Origin: Polynucleobacter sp. UK-Gri1-W3
GTDB lineage: Bacteria > Pseudomonadota > Gammaproteobacteria > Burkholderiales > Burkholderiaceae
Assembly: GCF_018881595.1 (NCBI RefSeq)
Contig: NZ_JACVQA010000001.1
Location: 247,625-311,624 of the forward strand
DNA length: 64,000 bases
Direction: 5' to 3'
Positions within the stretch are counted from its first letter, which is position 1. Every line of letters starts with the position of its first letter. The notes under the pieces are model-generated. The model had not been told where the DNA came from and did no database searches. It was given only the letters and a program-made list of their open reading frames with translations. Of the stretch, positions 48,630 to 57,353 are shown one piece after another. The position numbers and the translations under genes are program-made.

Positions 48630-50048
48630 ATGGCAATCAAGACAGATATTGAAGCAGTAGACGATATATTCCAAGAGGGCAAAGTAGTTGACGGTTTTGT
48701 CTTGGGCAAAGAAGTGCATCGCGGCGGAATGGCTAGCCTCTTTTCAGCAACGAAAGAAGGCATTGACGTACCTATACTGCTAAAGATTCCACGCGTTGGC
48801 AAAGACCAGCCTGTGGAAAGCTTGATCGGCTTTGAAACCGAGCTTACGATCTTGCGCTCACTAAAAAGTCCTTATGTTCCTCAATATTTAGGATCTGGCA
48901 ATATGGCCACGCATCCGTATATTGCAATGGAAAGGGTTGAAGGTCGCCCGTTAGAGGACTACATTAAGGAAGGAAAAGTATTTACGATTGATGAAGTTGT
49001 TCGCATTGGCGCAGATCTTGCACAAGCCGTTCAGTCTTTGCACTCACAAGATGCCATTCACTTAGATATCAAGCCTGAAAATATTTTGGTCGATGCCAAA
49101 GGCAGGCTAACGCTCATTGATTTTGGTTTATCGCATCACGCCCGTTACCCAGACTTACTCGCAGAAGAAATGCGCAAAGGCGTTGGATCAGCACCATACA
49201 TTTCTCCAGAACAAGTGGTCGGCATTCGCTCAGACTCTCGTAGCGATATTTTTTCAATCGGCGCAATTATGTATGAGTTGCTGACTGGTGAACTGCCATT
49301 TGACAACCCTCAAACCATGAGCGGTCTTCGCAAAAGAATGTGGGCTGAACCATTTCCTCCACGCGCTATTCGCAGAGAAATCCCTCGCTGGTTACAAGAG
49401 GTTGTGCTCAGGTGCTTAGAGCCGAGGGCTGCAGATCGTTATCAAAGTGCCGCGCGTTTACGCCAAGTGTTACGAGACCCAGAGGGTGTTACGCTCACTG
49501 AGCGTGCCGACCGAGTTGAGCCGCCTAGCTTTTGGCAAAACCTCAAAGGCATGTTCAAAGCTGCGGGCTATGAGCCCTCTCCTAGCCCGCGTCCCAGTAT
49601 GGGCAATTTTGATGCCCCCCTGATGATTGCGGCGATCGATACACGTCAGTCAGATGAAGATTTGCGTGAACGCATGCAAATCACTGCAAAAAATTTATTA
49701 CAGGCCTATCCTGAAAGCCGCTTAATTTGCTTGAGCACTATTAGTAGCACCCCTACCTTTGAAGGTAATCAAGAAAATGAAACCGCGAGCGGAATTGTGC
49801 GCGGTCATTTAGTACAACTGATGGCTTGGGCCAAACCACTTAAGCTACCGCCAGAAAGAATTTCTTATCACGTACTAGAGGCTCTTGATCCCGCCTCTCG
49901 AATCGTAGAGTTTGCTAAAGACAATGACGCATCTCTTATTTTGATTGGGGCATCACATAAGCTACCCAACAAAGTAACGCCTTGGAGAACTTCCATGACT
50001 AAGATTGTCGAGGAAGCCCCCTGCAGCGTGCATATTGTCAGGACTTAA
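48630..50048 (+). CDS. Serine/threonine protein kinase with C-terminal Usp domain
   Basis: A 472-residue soluble fusion. The Hanks-type kinase domain (about residues 20-285) keeps the key residues: Gly-rich loop HRGGMA, Lys52 in LLKIP, catalytic loop HLDIKPEN (Asp146, Lys148, Asn151; the usual HRD is HLD), Asp164 in DFG and SPE at 192-194. It has no membrane or PASTA segment. After a Pro-rich linker (SPSPRPSM) a universal-stress domain begins near residue 328 (APLMIAAID) and ends with LILIGASH and CSVHIVR; its ATP loop looks degenerate. It follows the phosphoesterase by 5 bases and is convergent with dctA, 2 bases away. Confidence 0.9.
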   Translation: MAIKTDIEAVDDIFQEGKVVDGFVLGKEVHRGGMASLFSATKEGIDVPILLKIPRVGKDQPVESLIGFETELTILRSLKSPYVPQYLGSGNMATHPYIAMERVEGRPLEDYIKEGKVFTIDEVVRIGADLAQAVQSLHSQDAIHLDIKPENILVDAKGRLTLIDFGLSHHARYPDLLAEEMRKGVGSAPYISPEQVVGIRSDSRSDIFSIGAIMYELLTGELPFDNPQTMSGLRKRMWAEPFPPRAIRREIPRWLQEVVLRCLEPRAADRYQSAARLRQVLRDPEGVTLTERADRVEPPSFWQNLKGMFKAAGYEPSPSPRPSMGNFDAPLMIAAIDTRQSDEDLRERMQITAKNLLQAYPESRLICLSTISSTPTFEGNQENETASGIVRGHLVQLMAWAKPLKLPPERISYHVLEALDPASRIVEFAKDNDASLILIGASHKLPNKVTPWRTSMTKIVEEAPCSVHIVRT

Positions 50049-50050
50049 AC

Positions 50051-51379
50051 TCAGCGCATTTTGTCTTGCTTTTGATCCAAGATAAGCTCAGGCTCTTGCG
50101 CCTCAATCCAGTTATCGCGATTTAGTACGCTTGTTAATTGCTTTTGGTCTAATTCGCCAGTCCACTTAGCAACCACAATAGTGGCCACGCCATTGCCAAC
50201 CAAATTAGTTAATGCCCGTGCCTCGGACATAAAGCGATCAATGCCCAAGATAATCGCTAAACCTGCAACCGGCACATCTCCGACGGCAGAAAGAGTGGCT
50301 GCCAACACAATAAATCCGCTACCAGTTACACCTGCAGCGCCTTTAGATGTAAGTAACAGCACCAGCAAAAGTGTGACCTCTTGCATAAGCGTCATAGGCG
50401 TATTGGTTGCTTGTGCAATAAATACTGCGGCCATAGTCAGATAAATAGAAGTGCCATCTAGGTTGAATGAATACCCTGTTGGAATGACGAGACCAACACA
50501 GGTTTTCTTGGCGCCCAATAGCTCCATTTTTTCCATCATGCGCGGCAAGACAGATTCAGAGGATGAGGTCCCTAAAACAATTAATAGCTCTTCTTTAATG
50601 TAGCGAACGAATTTAAAAATATTAAACCCATTAAATCGCGCAATGAGCCCCAAGACGATAAATATAAAGAGTAAGCAGGTTAAATAAAACGCACCCATTA
50701 ATTTACCCAATGAGAACAAAGAACTTATGCCATATTTACCAATAGTGAATGACATTGCGCCAAAAGCGCCAATAGGCGCAAACTTCATGATGACGCCAAT
50801 CATGTCAAAAAGAACGTGTGATGATTTTTCAATTAAGTCAAACACCAATGTTCCGCGACCGCCGAACTTATGCAGTGCAAATCCAAACAATATTGCAATG
50901 AAAAGGACTTGCAAAATTTCACCCTTAGCAAATGCATCTACTGCACTGCTCGGGATGATGTTCATTAAGAAATCGGTGGTGGTGCCCATCTTCCCCGGCC
51001 CGGTATATGCAGCAATTCCTTTGGTGTCCAAACTTGCTGGATCGATGTTCATGCCCGCACCTGGCTGGAGCAGATTAACCACGACCAACCCCACCACCAA
51101 AGCAATGCTACTTACGATCTCAAAATACAAAAGGGCTAGTCCGCCGGTTTTACCAACCTTCTTCATATCTTCCATGCCGGCAATACCAAGCACTACCGTA
51201 CAGAAAATAACGGGGGCAATTAACATCTTGATACCTTTAATGAAGGCATCACCAAAAGGCTTCATTTCTGTACCCAAGCTAGGGTAAAAATGGCCCAATA
51301 AAACACCAATTACAACTGCTGTAAGTACTTGAAAATAAAGGACTTTATAAAAAGGTGGTTTTTTTAATGTAACGGTCAT
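50051..51379 (-). CDS. dctA: C4-dicarboxylate transporter DctA
   Basis: A sodium/proton-coupled importer of succinate, fumarate and malate in the inner membrane. The 442-residue DAACS-family protein shows [36 protein letters not shown] near residue 29, the [15 protein letters not shown] hairpin near residue 275 and [29 protein letters not shown] near residue 300, the substrate and ion site. It lies alone on the minus strand; no dctBD genes are in the window. The use of dicarboxylates fits a freshwater heterotroph. Confidence 0.95.
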   Translation of the reverse strand: MTVTLKKPPFYKVLYFQVLTAVVIGVLLGHFYPSLGTEMKPFGDAFIKGIKMLIAPVIFCTVVLGIAGMEDMKKVGKTGGLALLYFEIVSSIALVVGLVVVNLLQPGAGMNIDPASLDTKGIAAYTGPGKMGTTTDFLMNIIPSSAVDAFAKGEILQVLFIAILFGFALHKFGGRGTLVFDLIEKSSHVLFDMIGVIMKFAPIGAFGAMSFTIGKYGISSLFSLGKLMGAFYLTCLLFIFIVLGLIARFNGFNIFKFVRYIKEELLIVLGTSSSESVLPRMMEKMELLGAKKTCVGLVIPTGYSFNLDGTSIYLTMAAVFIAQATNTPMTLMQEVTLLLVLLLTSKGAAGVTGSGFIVLAATLSAVGDVPVAGLAIILGIDRFMSEARALTNLVGNGVATIVVAKWTGELDQKQLTSVLNRDNWIEAQEPELILDQKQDKMR

Positions 51380-51453
51380 TTCGATATCCTTTATTTAGTT
51401 ACTTGCAGGCATTTTTTATCTCGGCTGACTACATATTAACTCTAGACTAGGAA

Positions 51454-52218
51454 ATGGCCTTCATACCGGATAATGCAGGGATGGAAGAAAAAGTACGCGT
51501 CTCAAAATTACTCTCAGAGCTAGGTCTTTGCTCACGTCGAGAAGCAGACTCTTATATTGAGCAAGGTTTAGTGACCGTAGACGGGGAAGTAGTCAATGAG
51601 CTGGGTACGCGTGCGTTCCGCCATCAAAAGATTGAATTGCAATCAGGCGCCAAAGCGCAACAAGCATCTCGCATTACCGTTATTCTCAACAAGCCTGTTG
51701 GTTACATATCTCACTATGACGATGAACAGGAATACCAGCCGGCTGCTTCATTGATCACCCCCGAAAACTACTTTGCCAGTCCGATGGATAAGGGCAGAAA
51801 CCCTCGCTTTAATACTAAGGGGTTGGCTCCTGCAGGCCGTCTAGATATTGACTCCACTGGCATGTTAGTCCTAACTCAGGATGGTCGCATTGCCAAATTA
51901 TTGATTGGCGAAAATAGTCCCATCGAAAAAGAATATTTAGTACGCGTTGAGGGATTACTTTCTTTCGAAGATTTAGATCGTCTGCGCCATGGCCTCTCGC
52001 TTGATGGTGTAGAGCTAAAGCCTGCGCAAGTTAGTTGGCAAAATGAAGATCAACTGCGTTTTGTATTACGAGAAGGACGCAAACGTCAGATTCGCAGGAT
52101 GTGCGAAATGGTTGGCCTCAAAGTAATAGGTCTCAAACGCGTCAGAATGGGCCGCATCTCATTGGGCCCACTTCCCCCTGGCCAATGGCGCTATGTAAGG
52201 CCTGAAGAGCAATTTTGA
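51454..52218 (+). CDS. rRNA pseudouridine synthase (RsuA/RluB/E/F family)
   Basis: The 254-residue enzyme makes pseudouridine in rRNA. An N-terminal S4 RNA-binding domain (RVSKLLSELGLCSRREADSYIEQGLVTVDG) precedes the catalytic domain, where the nucleophilic aspartate lies in the PAGRLDIDSTGMLVLT motif near residue 131; EGRKRQIRRMCEMVG follows near residue 208. The S4 domain plus GRLD motif place it in the RsuA/RluF group; the target position is uncertain. An ATG at 51481 is an alternative start. It is followed 35 bases later by prfC on the same strand. Confidence 0.92.
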   Translation: MAFIPDNAGMEEKVRVSKLLSELGLCSRREADSYIEQGLVTVDGEVVNELGTRAFRHQKIELQSGAKAQQASRITVILNKPVGYISHYDDEQEYQPAASLITPENYFASPMDKGRNPRFNTKGLAPAGRLDIDSTGMLVLTQDGRIAKLLIGENSPIEKEYLVRVEGLLSFEDLDRLRHGLSLDGVELKPAQVSWQNEDQLRFVLREGRKRQIRRMCEMVGLKVIGLKRVRMGRISLGPLPPGQWRYVRPEEQF

Positions 52219-52253
52219 AGGCCTCGCACGCTTATAATTGCGTTCGAACCTAG

Positions 52254-53903
52254 ATTAATCAGCGCAGAATTCCCATCGAAACTCTTATCTCCAGCACTCC
52301 AGGCGCAGAAGTACTTAGACGCCGCAGCTTTGCCATCATCTCTCACCCGGATGCGGGCAAAACGACGCTTACTGAAAAGTTATTGCTTTACGCAGGAGCT
52401 ATTCAAATTGCGGGAAGCGTTAAAGCTCGCAAAGCAAGTCGTCATGCAACTTCTGACTGGATGGAGATTGAAAAGCAGCGGGGTATTTCTGTAGCAAGCT
52501 CGGTGATGCAGATGGAGTATCGCGATTGCATCATTAACCTATTAGATACGCCGGGGCACCAGGATTTCTCGGAAGATACCTATCGAGTTCTTACTGCTGT
52601 TGATTCAGCACTCATGGTCATCGATGCTGCTAATGGCGTTGAATCTCAAACCTTGCGCTTGCTTGAAGTTTGCCGCGCACGCAACACACCTATCGTCACA
52701 TTCATTAATAAGATGGATCGCGAGGTCAAGCCTCCGATGGAATTAATGGATGAGATTGAAACAGCGCTTGGTATTGAAGTGGTTCCTTTTACTTGGCCAG
52801 TAGGCATGGGTAAATCTTTTGCAGGTGTTATCGATATTGCCAACATGCGTATGCGGATGTTTAAAGCCGGCGAGGATCGTGTCACTGAAGATTCTCATGC
52901 TGTGGTTGATGTAAATGACCCAGCTCTTAAAGAGCGACTTGGTACTGACCTTGAAATCGCCTTGACTGAAGTAGAGTTAATCAAAGAAGCGATGCCAGCA
53001 TTTGATCTTGAAGCCTTCTTGGCAGGCCGTCAGTCACCCGTTTTCTTTGGCTCTGCGATCAATAACTTTGGCGTGCGCGAGATTCTCAACACATTAGTTG
53101 AGCTTGCGCCATCACCAGGATCACGTAAAGCATTGCAACGAGAAGTAAGTCCTGCAGAAAATAAATTCTCAGCGGTAGTGTTCAAGATTCAAGCAAACAT
53201 GGATCCAGCACATCGCGACCGTGTTGCTTTTTTACGCATCTGCTCTGGACATTTTCAGCGCGGCATGAAATTAAAGATTTGCCGAAATGGCAAAGAGGTG
53301 CGCACCAACAATGCGCTTTCCTTCTTGTCACAAAGGCGCGATATTTTGGATGAGGCCTTTCCGGGCGACATCATCGGTCTCCCTAATCACGGCTTACTAC
53401 GCTTAGGCGATACCCTGACTGAAGGGGAGCAATTGCAATTTACTGGCTTGCCATTCTTCGCTCCAGAAATTTTCCGCATGGTTGAGTCTGCAGATCCATT
53501 GCGCTCAAAACAGCTGCGCACTGGACTGATGCAACTGGGTGAAGAAGGTGCGATTCAGGTCTTTAGGCCAATGGCAGGCGGCACTATGCTACTTGGCGCA
53601 TTTGGCCAGCTCCAATTTGAAGTGGTAAGCCATCGTCTCCAGACTGAATATGGTGCTGAAGTTCGTCTTTTACCAGCCCGTTATAACTTGGCGCGTTGGG
53701 TTAGCTCAGATGATCCTGTAGCGTTGAAAAAATTTACCCAAGAAAATATCCACAGGATGGCAGAAGATGTTGTCGGTGCCTCCGTATTCTTGGCGTCACA
53801 CAAATCAGAGCTAGACGTTGCCCAACAACGCTGGGAGTCCATTCAATTCCATGCCCTCAGAGAGCATGCCGGCCTAATTTATCAATCCGATTTGGCTGGT
53901 TAA
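52254..53903 (+). CDS. prfC: Peptide chain release factor 3, probable ATT start
   Basis: RF3 is a GTPase that recycles RF1 and RF2 after peptide release. The frame contains RRRSFAIISHPDAGKTTLTEKLLLYAGAIQ, the P-loop, then RGISVASSV (switch I), DTPGHQDFSEDT (switch II), NKMD and the RF3-specific C-terminal domain. The first ATG/GTG/TTG in frame is a TTG at 52383, after the P-loop, which would destroy GTP binding. The frame is open back to the TAG at 52251, so the start must be a rare codon, most simply the ATT at 52254 (549 residues) or an ATT at 52269. No obvious ribosome binding site is seen. A base change of an ancestral ATG is possible. Confidence 0.88.
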   Translation: MNQRRIPIETLISSTPGAEVLRRRSFAIISHPDAGKTTLTEKLLLYAGAIQIAGSVKARKASRHATSDWMEIEKQRGISVASSVMQMEYRDCIINLLDTPGHQDFSEDTYRVLTAVDSALMVIDAANGVESQTLRLLEVCRARNTPIVTFINKMDREVKPPMELMDEIETALGIEVVPFTWPVGMGKSFAGVIDIANMRMRMFKAGEDRVTEDSHAVVDVNDPALKERLGTDLEIALTEVELIKEAMPAFDLEAFLAGRQSPVFFGSAINNFGVREILNTLVELAPSPGSRKALQREVSPAENKFSAVVFKIQANMDPAHRDRVAFLRICSGHFQRGMKLKICRNGKEVRTNNALSFLSQRRDILDEAFPGDIIGLPNHGLLRLGDTLTEGEQLQFTGLPFFAPEIFRMVESADPLRSKQLRTGLMQLGEEGAIQVFRPMAGGTMLLGAFGQLQFEVVSHRLQTEYGAEVRLLPARYNLARWVSSDDPVALKKFTQENIHRMAEDVVGASVFLASHKSELDVAQQRWESIQFHALREHAGLIYQSDLAG

Positions 53904-53937
53904 TAAGGGAAGTTCAATTTCTAGATTGGCCTATTGA

Positions 53938-54183
53938 TTAACGCGTTGCTTTGCAATCAAAGACGACAACGAGCTGATTATCGCTACTCCTAAATGAGGC
54001 AACCTTGCCATACTGGGCACAATAAGCGCTGGCCTTCTGAGTTAACTGGTCGATCGACTCACCGCTGCTATTGAGAAAAGTCACGTGATTTGCATCTGAT
54101 GCATCAGTGTACACCGCAGCGCAAGCCCCCAGTATAGATATACAACTTAGGCTCAAGATAAAAAATTTCATCAACGTATTCAT
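53938..54183 (-). CDS. Small putative lipoprotein
   Basis: An 81-residue protein with a lipoprotein signal: a hydrophobic segment ending LGAC, near residue 20, then AAVYTDASDANHVTF. Two further cysteines in YCAQYGK and FDCKATR may form a disulphide. No domain is recognised, although the mature part, with VASFRSSDNQLVVVFDCK, resembles short periplasmic proteins of the YecR/YfhG kind only loosely. It lies 22 bases after the DUF2798 gene on the same strand. Confidence 0.7.
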   Translation of the reverse strand: MNTLMKFFILSLSCISILGACAAVYTDASDANHVTFLNSSGESIDQLTQKASAYCAQYGKVASFRSSDNQLVVVFDCKATR

Positions 54184-54205
54184 GTAAGGATCTTTCGTAT
54201 TGAAG

Positions 54206-54442
54206 TTACGGTTTATTAGAGTCCAGCGCTTTCATAATCTGTGCAGTGATTTTGCTAGCGAACGGTCTGTATATCAAGATGCAAACAATCGCTACTGGAT
54301 AAGCCACCAGCCACACTTCAAGCCAAACCCAAAAGAAGTTTTCTGCGAGGCCAACCCGAACAAATGTAGTGGCTAGAGTAATGCTCAAAGACATTAAGCA
54401 GCCCATGACTAAGGTAAAAATAAGGTTGGGTAGATTGATCAT
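54206..54442 (-). CDS. DUF2798 family small membrane protein
   Basis: A 78-residue protein with two membrane helices and the DUF2798 pattern FTLVMGCLMSLSITLATTFVRVGL then WVWLEVWLVAYPVAIVCILIYRPFASKIT. Function is unknown. It is upstream of the small lipoprotein and divergent from the 60-residue gene at 54571. Confidence 0.82.
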   Translation of the reverse strand: MINLPNLIFTLVMGCLMSLSITLATTFVRVGLAENFFWVWLEVWLVAYPVAIVCILIYRPFASKITAQIMKALDSNKP

Positions 54443-54570
54443 GACATCATCATAGCGTCTGCGCTTGTTAACTGTTATTCTGGACTGTGATCACTATTGT
54501 GCGCCCTAGACAGGGGAATCTCTTGAGAAAGTCTTTGAGATTCATCATTCCATTACTCTAGGAAAACTCC

Positions 54571-54753
54571 ATGGCTGTAGGCCAAAATCAAAGAACCAGA
54601 AAAAATGACTCTATGCTCACCAAGACAGGAAAAGCCCGCTTAGGTCCCCTGAATACAGCACAGCTTACTAAGCTATTAGAATCAAGCACTAAGCCTAAAG
54701 AAAAAGGCAAAATTTTACGAGCACTTAAGAAACATCCGGCTGTTGCCGCATAA
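54571..54753 (+). CDS. Small basic protein of unknown function
   Basis: A 60-residue, Lys-rich protein (NQRTRKND, KEKGKILRALKKHP) with no membrane segment. An AGGAAA ribosome binding site precedes the ATG by about 6 bases, and a terminator begins right after the stop codon, so it looks like a real monocistronic gene. A reverse-strand frame over the same bases has no such support. Function unknown. Confidence 0.6.
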   Translation: MAVGQNQRTRKNDSMLTKTGKARLGPLNTAQLTKLLESSTKPKEKGKILRALKKHPAVAA

Positions 54754-54755
54754 TT

Positions 54756-54790
54756 AAAAGGCCCCGCCAATCAAATGAGCGGGGCTTTTT
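54756..54790. terminator. Terminator after the small basic protein gene, possibly bidirectional
   Basis: GCCCCGC (54761-54767) pairs with GCGGGGC (54779-54785) across an 11-base loop, with AAAA before and TTTTT after. It starts three bases after the TAA stop. The A tract on the other side makes it able to stop the convergent EamA gene as well, 31 bases away. Confidence 0.85.
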
Positions 54791-54820
54791 AATTTCAGTG
54801 CCTCAAAAGACTAGGCGCCC

Positions 54821-55699
54821 CTAAGCTCTTTTAACCAGCATTCTTTTTCCAAGGATGACTGTCGATACAACTAGCATAGCAAAGATTAAATTCATTATCG
54901 TAAGCGAATCATCAAGCAAAATGCTGGCGGCCACTAGTGTGCAAAAAGGTTGAATCAACTGTACTTGGCTAACCCTCGCAATGCCACCAATCGCAAGCCC
55001 CTCGTACCAAAAGAAGAAGCCCAGAAACATTGGGAACAAACTCAGGTAGATAAAACTAGTCCAGGCAATAGTTCCTGCACTTATGTAATCTGGACTGTAA
55101 GTAAGCCAAGTCATCAAAATATTTACTGGCAATGAAATAACCAAGGCCCAAGAAATGACGGCGCGAGGATTCATCTTTCTGGAGAGCTCGCCACCCTCAA
55201 CATAACCAATACATGCACTGATTCCGCCAAGAACTAGAAGGCCATCAATATAAGTAAAGCTGCCGGCGTTTTTTAGTAAGGCATACATTACAACTAAGCC
55301 CGCGCCCAGTAGGGATACCAACCAAAATCCTAAGGAAGGACGCTCTTTAAAGCGAAGAACTCCAATAACTGTTGTAGCGAGTGGCATCATCCCCAAGATG
55401 ACTGCGCCATGTGACGAGGATCCATGAGCCATGGCTACGGTAGTAAAGATGGGAAATCCGAAAACGACACCTAGAGCTATGACAACAAATTTTATGAAAT
55501 CAACTTTGCTAGGTATGGGCTCTTTTTTGTAAGCCAGATAAGCGAGCGCAACAAGCCCAGCTAAAGTTGCCCTACCGTAAGCAATGAAATAGGGATCAAA
55601 ACTTAGAACGGCAATCTTGCTGACTGGCAGCGTTAAGCTAAAAATCAGGATGCCGATAAACCCAATCAGCATTCCCTTGCTTTCTTTATTCACCGTCAC
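54821..55699 (-). CDS. EamA/DMT-family transporter
   Basis: A 292-residue protein with ten membrane segments in two EamA halves, as in drug/metabolite exporters of the RhaT/YdcZ class. The first repeat begins GFIGILIFSLTLPVSKIAVLSFDPYFIAYGRATLAG, with GAVILGMMPLATTVIGVLRFKERP closing it; the second ends VAASILLDDSLTIMNLIFAMLVVSTVILGKR. Substrate unknown. It is convergent with the small basic protein gene and divergent from MOSC with 56 bases between starts. Confidence 0.87.
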   Translation of the reverse strand: MTVNKESKGMLIGFIGILIFSLTLPVSKIAVLSFDPYFIAYGRATLAGLVALAYLAYKKEPIPSKVDFIKFVVIALGVVFGFPIFTTVAMAHGSSSHGAVILGMMPLATTVIGVLRFKERPSLGFWLVSLLGAGLVVMYALLKNAGSFTYIDGLLVLGGISACIGYVEGGELSRKMNPRAVISWALVISLPVNILMTWLTYSPDYISAGTIAWTSFIYLSLFPMFLGFFFWYEGLAIGGIARVSQVQLIQPFCTLVAASILLDDSLTIMNLIFAMLVVSTVILGKRMLVKRA

Positions 55700-55755
55700 C
55701 CTTTATCTAATAGTGGATTAATTGTATTAACAATCCTCAATGAGCGGGCTGTAAT

Positions 55756-56283
55756 ATGAAGGTAATCCTTATGAAATCGAACGCCTACATTCAAGCCATT
55801 TATCTTGCGACCTCTGCAGGTGAGCCGATGCAATCTGTCAGCTACGCCAAAGTCAATGCTGGTCTGGGTATTGAGGGTGATCGTTATGCCCTAGGTACAG
55901 GCGCATATTCAGCCGTCCAGCCAATAAAAATAAGGCATATCAGCCTAATTGCCTCATCAGGCATTGAGACAGCAAATGACTGGCTAATAGCCGGCGATGA
56001 ACCGACCTTTGATGGCGCAGAGACACGCCGCAATATCGTGCTTAAAGACATTACCGCTGAGGAGTTAAATGCACTAGTGGGGAAGTCGTTTCAACTGGGT
56101 AGTCTGCAACTATTAGGCACTGAGCTTTGCACCCCCTGCGAACGGCCCGCTCAGCTATTGAGCAGGCCTAGCTTCATGGAGGCATTTGAAAGACGGGGCG
56201 GTATTAGGGCTGAGATACTCAATTCGGGAACACTTGCTATTGGTGACCAATTATTCCTAGAAAATGGAAAGTGGCATGATTGA
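55756..56283 (+). CDS. MOSC domain-containing protein
   Basis: A 175-residue protein of the MOSC (molybdenum cofactor sulfurase C-terminal) family. The typical blocks are YAKVNAGLGIEGDRYALGTGAYS near residue 25, ETRRNIVLKDI near residue 92, and the conserved cysteine segment LGTELCTPCERPAQLLSRP near residue 118. Such proteins may carry sulfur or bind Moco; function here is unproven. An ATG at 55771 is an alternative start. It overlaps the GNAT gene by 8 bases when that gene starts at 56276. Confidence 0.87.
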   Translation: MKVILMKSNAYIQAIYLATSAGEPMQSVSYAKVNAGLGIEGDRYALGTGAYSAVQPIKIRHISLIASSGIETANDWLIAGDEPTFDGAETRRNIVLKDITAEELNALVGKSFQLGSLQLLGTELCTPCERPAQLLSRPSFMEAFERRGGIRAEILNSGTLAIGDQLFLENGKWHD

Positions 56284-56671
56284 ATACCGCAACGATGCCT
56301 TAATTACTGCTGAGCAAGCTATAGATCTGTATAAGCGTTCGACTCTTGGTGAGCGGCGCCCAATTCACAATGTTCAAACATTTGAGGCCATGCTCAAAAA
56401 TGCAAATCTCACAGTTACCGCCTGGGATGGGGCAAAGTTAGTAGGCATTTCTCGCTCGCTAACGGATTTTTCTTATGTGGCCTATCTTGCCGATCTAGCG
56501 GTTGACGAACAATATCAACGCTCTGGTATTGGCAAACAGCTCATTGAAGAAACCAAAGCGCTACTAGGCCCAGAATGCATGATTGTGCTATTGGCGGCGC
56601 CCAAGGCAAATGATTACTACGAACATATTGGTTTTGAGCATAATCCGCGCGCCTGGACTCTCAAAAAATAA
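56276..56671 (+). CDS. GNAT family N-acetyltransferase
   Basis: A small acetyltransferase; the acetyl-CoA motif is YLADLAVDEQYQRSGIGKQLIEE, with the R/Q-x2-G-x-G/A loop as QRSGIG. The C-terminal end YYEHIGFEHNPRAW is typical. The ATG at 56276 gives 131 residues and has a GGAAAG-like ribosome binding site; the frame extends to 56264. It overlaps MOSC and lies 21 bases before the phosphatase gene. Substrate unknown. Confidence 0.87.
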   Translation: MIEYRNDALITAEQAIDLYKRSTLGERRPIHNVQTFEAMLKNANLTVTAWDGAKLVGISRSLTDFSYVAYLADLAVDEQYQRSGIGKQLIEETKALLGPECMIVLLAAPKANDYYEHIGFEHNPRAWTLKK

Positions 56672-56692
56672 TTAAGTCTTTATCATTGCCGC

Positions 56693-57337
56693 ATGACTAT
56701 TACTCGATTTTGTTTAGTGCGCCATGGTGAAACCGACTGGAATGCAGCGCGCCGCCTTCAAGGCCATACAGATATTGATTTAAATACTAGAGGCCTCGCC
56801 CAAGCAAATCAAATGGCGCATGCTCTCAAAAAAATCAATTTGCAATTTGATGTTTTATACACGAGTGATCTCCAGCGTGCAGCCAAGACCGCTAAAGCTA
56901 TCGAAGCATTATTTAAAACATCTGCAATAAGCAATTCAGCTCTGAGGGAGCGACATCTTGGCGCATTACAAGGGCTGACCACTGATGAGGCTCCGATACG
57001 CGAGCCAGCGCTTTGGAAATCCCACCTCAGCAGAAATATTGAAGAGCGCTTACGTAACGGTGAAAGTATTCAGCAATTTGCAGATCGCATTAAAACTGCG
57101 CTTGAGCAAATTCGGGAGCAACATTCAGGTAAAACTATTTTGCTAGTAAGTCATGGCGGTGTATTAGACATGATGTACAGAATTGCGAGCAATCAGCCCT
57201 TGCATGCAGAAAAAAAGGTTGCCGTGCCCAACGCTTCCGTTAACTGGATTAGTCACGATGGATATGCGTGGACGGTGAATGACTGGGGCGACACAAGCCA
57301 CCTTGAAGGTTTGGCCCTAGATAATTTAGATCTCTAG
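56693..57337 (+). CDS. Histidine phosphatase family protein (phosphoglycerate mutase-like)
   Basis: A 214-residue enzyme of the histidine phosphatase family. The catalytic RHGET motif is LVRHGETDWN near residue 8, with RLQGHTDIDLN, SDLQRAAKTAKAIE near residue 58 and the second histidine in LLVSHGGVLDMMYR near residue 150. Similar proteins are called GpmB, CobC or phosphoserine phosphatases, and the substrate cannot be chosen from sequence. It follows MOSC and GNAT on one strand. Confidence 0.88.
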   Translation: MTITRFCLVRHGETDWNAARRLQGHTDIDLNTRGLAQANQMAHALKKINLQFDVLYTSDLQRAAKTAKAIEALFKTSAISNSALRERHLGALQGLTTDEAPIREPALWKSHLSRNIEERLRNGESIQQFADRIKTALEQIREQHSGKTILLVSHGGVLDMMYRIASNQPLHAEKKVAVPNASVNWISHDGYAWTVNDWGDTSHLEGLALDNLDL

Positions 57338-57353
57338 GGTCTATGATGTGCGC

